This document shows, one piece after another, positions 62,732-64,000 of a DNA stretch of 64,000 nt; position 1 is the first letter of the stretch, and every line of letters starts with the position of its first letter. Under the pieces are notes generated by a model. The model did no database searches, had not been told where the DNA came from, and saw nothing but the letters and a program-made list of their open reading frames with translations. This DNA comes from Diprion similis (taxonomy: Eukaryota > Arthropoda > Insecta > Hymenoptera > Diprionidae): contig NC_060110.1 in assembly GCF_021155765.1 (NCBI RefSeq), forward strand, positions 16,080,001 through 16,144,000. The letters are read 5' to 3'. A program made the position numbers and the translations under genes.

Positions 62732-64000
62732 ATGTCCCTGAATTCAGAAAGAGAAGTTTGTGGTAATATGATCGACGTGGGAATGGACCATAAAGAAAAT
62801 TTTCTCGAGTGTCAAAAATCCTCAGATTATTTATTCATCTCAAACGACGAAAAAACCATAGAGAACTCGATGGTAAGTTAACATAACGCACTGCTGAAAA
62901 ATTAAGAAAATATTTACATTGTGCTTTCAAGAAAATGCAACAACTGCTAAGTTATTAAGACAAGTCCAGAAATTTGAATGTAACTTTAAAATTTAACCTC
63001 ATTTGAAGTAATTGGTCAACTATTATAAGAAATGTTCTCCTTTATCAATACTTTCTTGTCAATTGTTTCAATGTTTTATGATTTGCAGATTGTATTCAGT
63101 TAAAGACATAGGTGAAAACTGACACATCAATTCACAATGTCATAGAAAATTGATGTGGCTCAGAGTTTATGTGGAAATAAAAGTTTGCAGTAATCTGGTT
63201 TTTACCTTAACTTCTAATGATCTGATATAATCTGAATTGGAATGTAAAGTATTATATGCAATAAATAACATTAGAATTGATTAATTGTCTGAAAACATGA
63301 AGTTTTAGTCGAAAGGATCTGACATATTTAGCAAACACAAGATGTAAAACTTTGTCAAACCGTGAAAGCTGTGAAAGCAGAATTTGTAGAAAATATAGAT
63401 TTCCCTTTAAAAAATCTAACTTTCTGTTTTTCACCAGATTGAAGAACATTTTGAAATGGTGAGGCAAGTTAAAACTGAATTGGAGGAACCTCAAGTTTAC
63501 TTTCAAGAAGCTCTTGAAACTTGCGAAGAAGTAACCGTTGATTATAATGATTCTTCTGTGTCTGTCCCACTTTCACCTCCGATGTCCCCTAGATCTGCAG
63601 CAAACGACAAAGACAAATTGTCTATGGTAATTAAATCTTTCGTTTGTTCATGCCCTTAACAGAGCATGTCTCTGGAGAATTATGTCTAATCTTTGTCACT
63701 GAAATATTGTAATTTTTTGGTTTTATCAGATATACTGATAACGCTAAACGACCTTGAACACAAAATGTTATGGTCTGGCTCCTAAAAAATTCAAGTACTC
63801 AAGTTTTAATTTTCGGTATTGTGATTATTATTGCATAGCATTTGGATTGTGAAGACGCCAAACGGTATTACGTGGGAGAACGAGAAGCTGTACAGGATGT
63901 AATGGATGAGGATGAGGAAACAATAGCAACATTCATAACAGCTGCTGGACAGCAACTTGCTCTTTATGCTGTCGAAGACTCCGAAGATGTATTCGCTGTC
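62732..64000 (+). CDS. unrecognised acidic protein, N-terminal part (cut by window end)
   Basis: Coding exons 62732-62872, 63438-63626 and 63839-64000 (continuing) are all phase 0 and give 164 residues so far. The start ATG lies in an exon beginning at 62652 after a TTGCTGTTGCAG acceptor. The protein is acidic, with a possible sumoylation site VKTELEE, proline-directed sites in PLSPPMSPRS, and an acidic stretch QDVMDEDEE followed by FITAAGQQLALYAVEDSED. I recognise no domain. This composition is common at the N-termini of zinc-finger or other transcription regulators, so that is my guess. A possible upstream exon ending at 62359 would give a seven-codon (including stop) upstream frame spanning the splice junction. 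Confidence 0.75.

Noticed and set aside
1-64000. CRISPR arrays, bacterial operons, ribosomal RNA
   Set aside because: No regularly spaced repeats, no ribosome-binding-site organised genes and no rRNA-like sequence; the window is eukaryotic.

Overview
The window is animal nuclear DNA from an arthropod, almost certainly an insect; Hymenoptera (wasp, sawfly or bee type) is my best guess from gene content and compact spacing, but I could not test this. Genes are spliced with short GT-AG introns, proteins match insect/animal families, and about the first 35 kb is a single AT/microsatellite-rich non-coding block typical of a very long 5' intron of a developmental regulator.

Layout. Positions 1-34791: no convincing autonomous gene; best read as the 5' intron(s) of the pebbled/RREB1 gene, with a candidate 5' UTR exon ending at 65 and a second candidate first coding exon ending at 29861. 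It holds microsatellites, long poly(C) tracts, a GC-rich island with G-quadruplex motifs on opposite strands (25.86-26.12 kb) and a MITE-like hairpin element near 20.4-20.6 kb. Positions 34792-41971 (+): pebbled/hindsight (RREB1 family), a ~1707-residue zinc-finger transcription factor with 16 C2H2-type fingers and a PLDLS CtBP-binding motif, followed by a long AU-rich 3' UTR. Positions 45691-48858 (+): Cdc14 dual-specificity phosphatase in nine coding exons. Positions 49394-49867 (-): a possible single-exon two-span membrane protein I do not recognise, divergent from 50160-51378 (+), the MESD/boca ER chaperone ending in KDEL. Positions 52413-52658 (-): MZT1/MOZART1 gamma-tubulin complex protein. 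Positions 54020-55787 (+): V-ATPase subunit F. Positions 57616-60527 (-): an SLC7 LAT/y+LAT-type amino acid transporter light chain in ten coding exons. Positions 62732-64000 (+): the 5' part of an acidic protein I do not recognise, cut by the window end.

From 45 kb onward the genes are dense housekeeping genes in divergent or convergent pairs (membrane ORF/MESD, MZT1/V-ATPase F, SLC7/acidic protein), in contrast with the gene-poor regulatory domain of pebbled. I rebuilt exon structures by hand from splice signals and reading phase; all junctions quoted for the named genes are phase-consistent. I found no clear novel biochemical system. The points most worth a second look are an in-frame, stop-free 126-bp intron inside the pebbled zinc-finger region, a phase-compatible alternative N-terminal exon for V-ATPase subunit F, a GC-AG intron that would switch the Cdc14 C-terminus, and a candidate remote first coding exon of pebbled.
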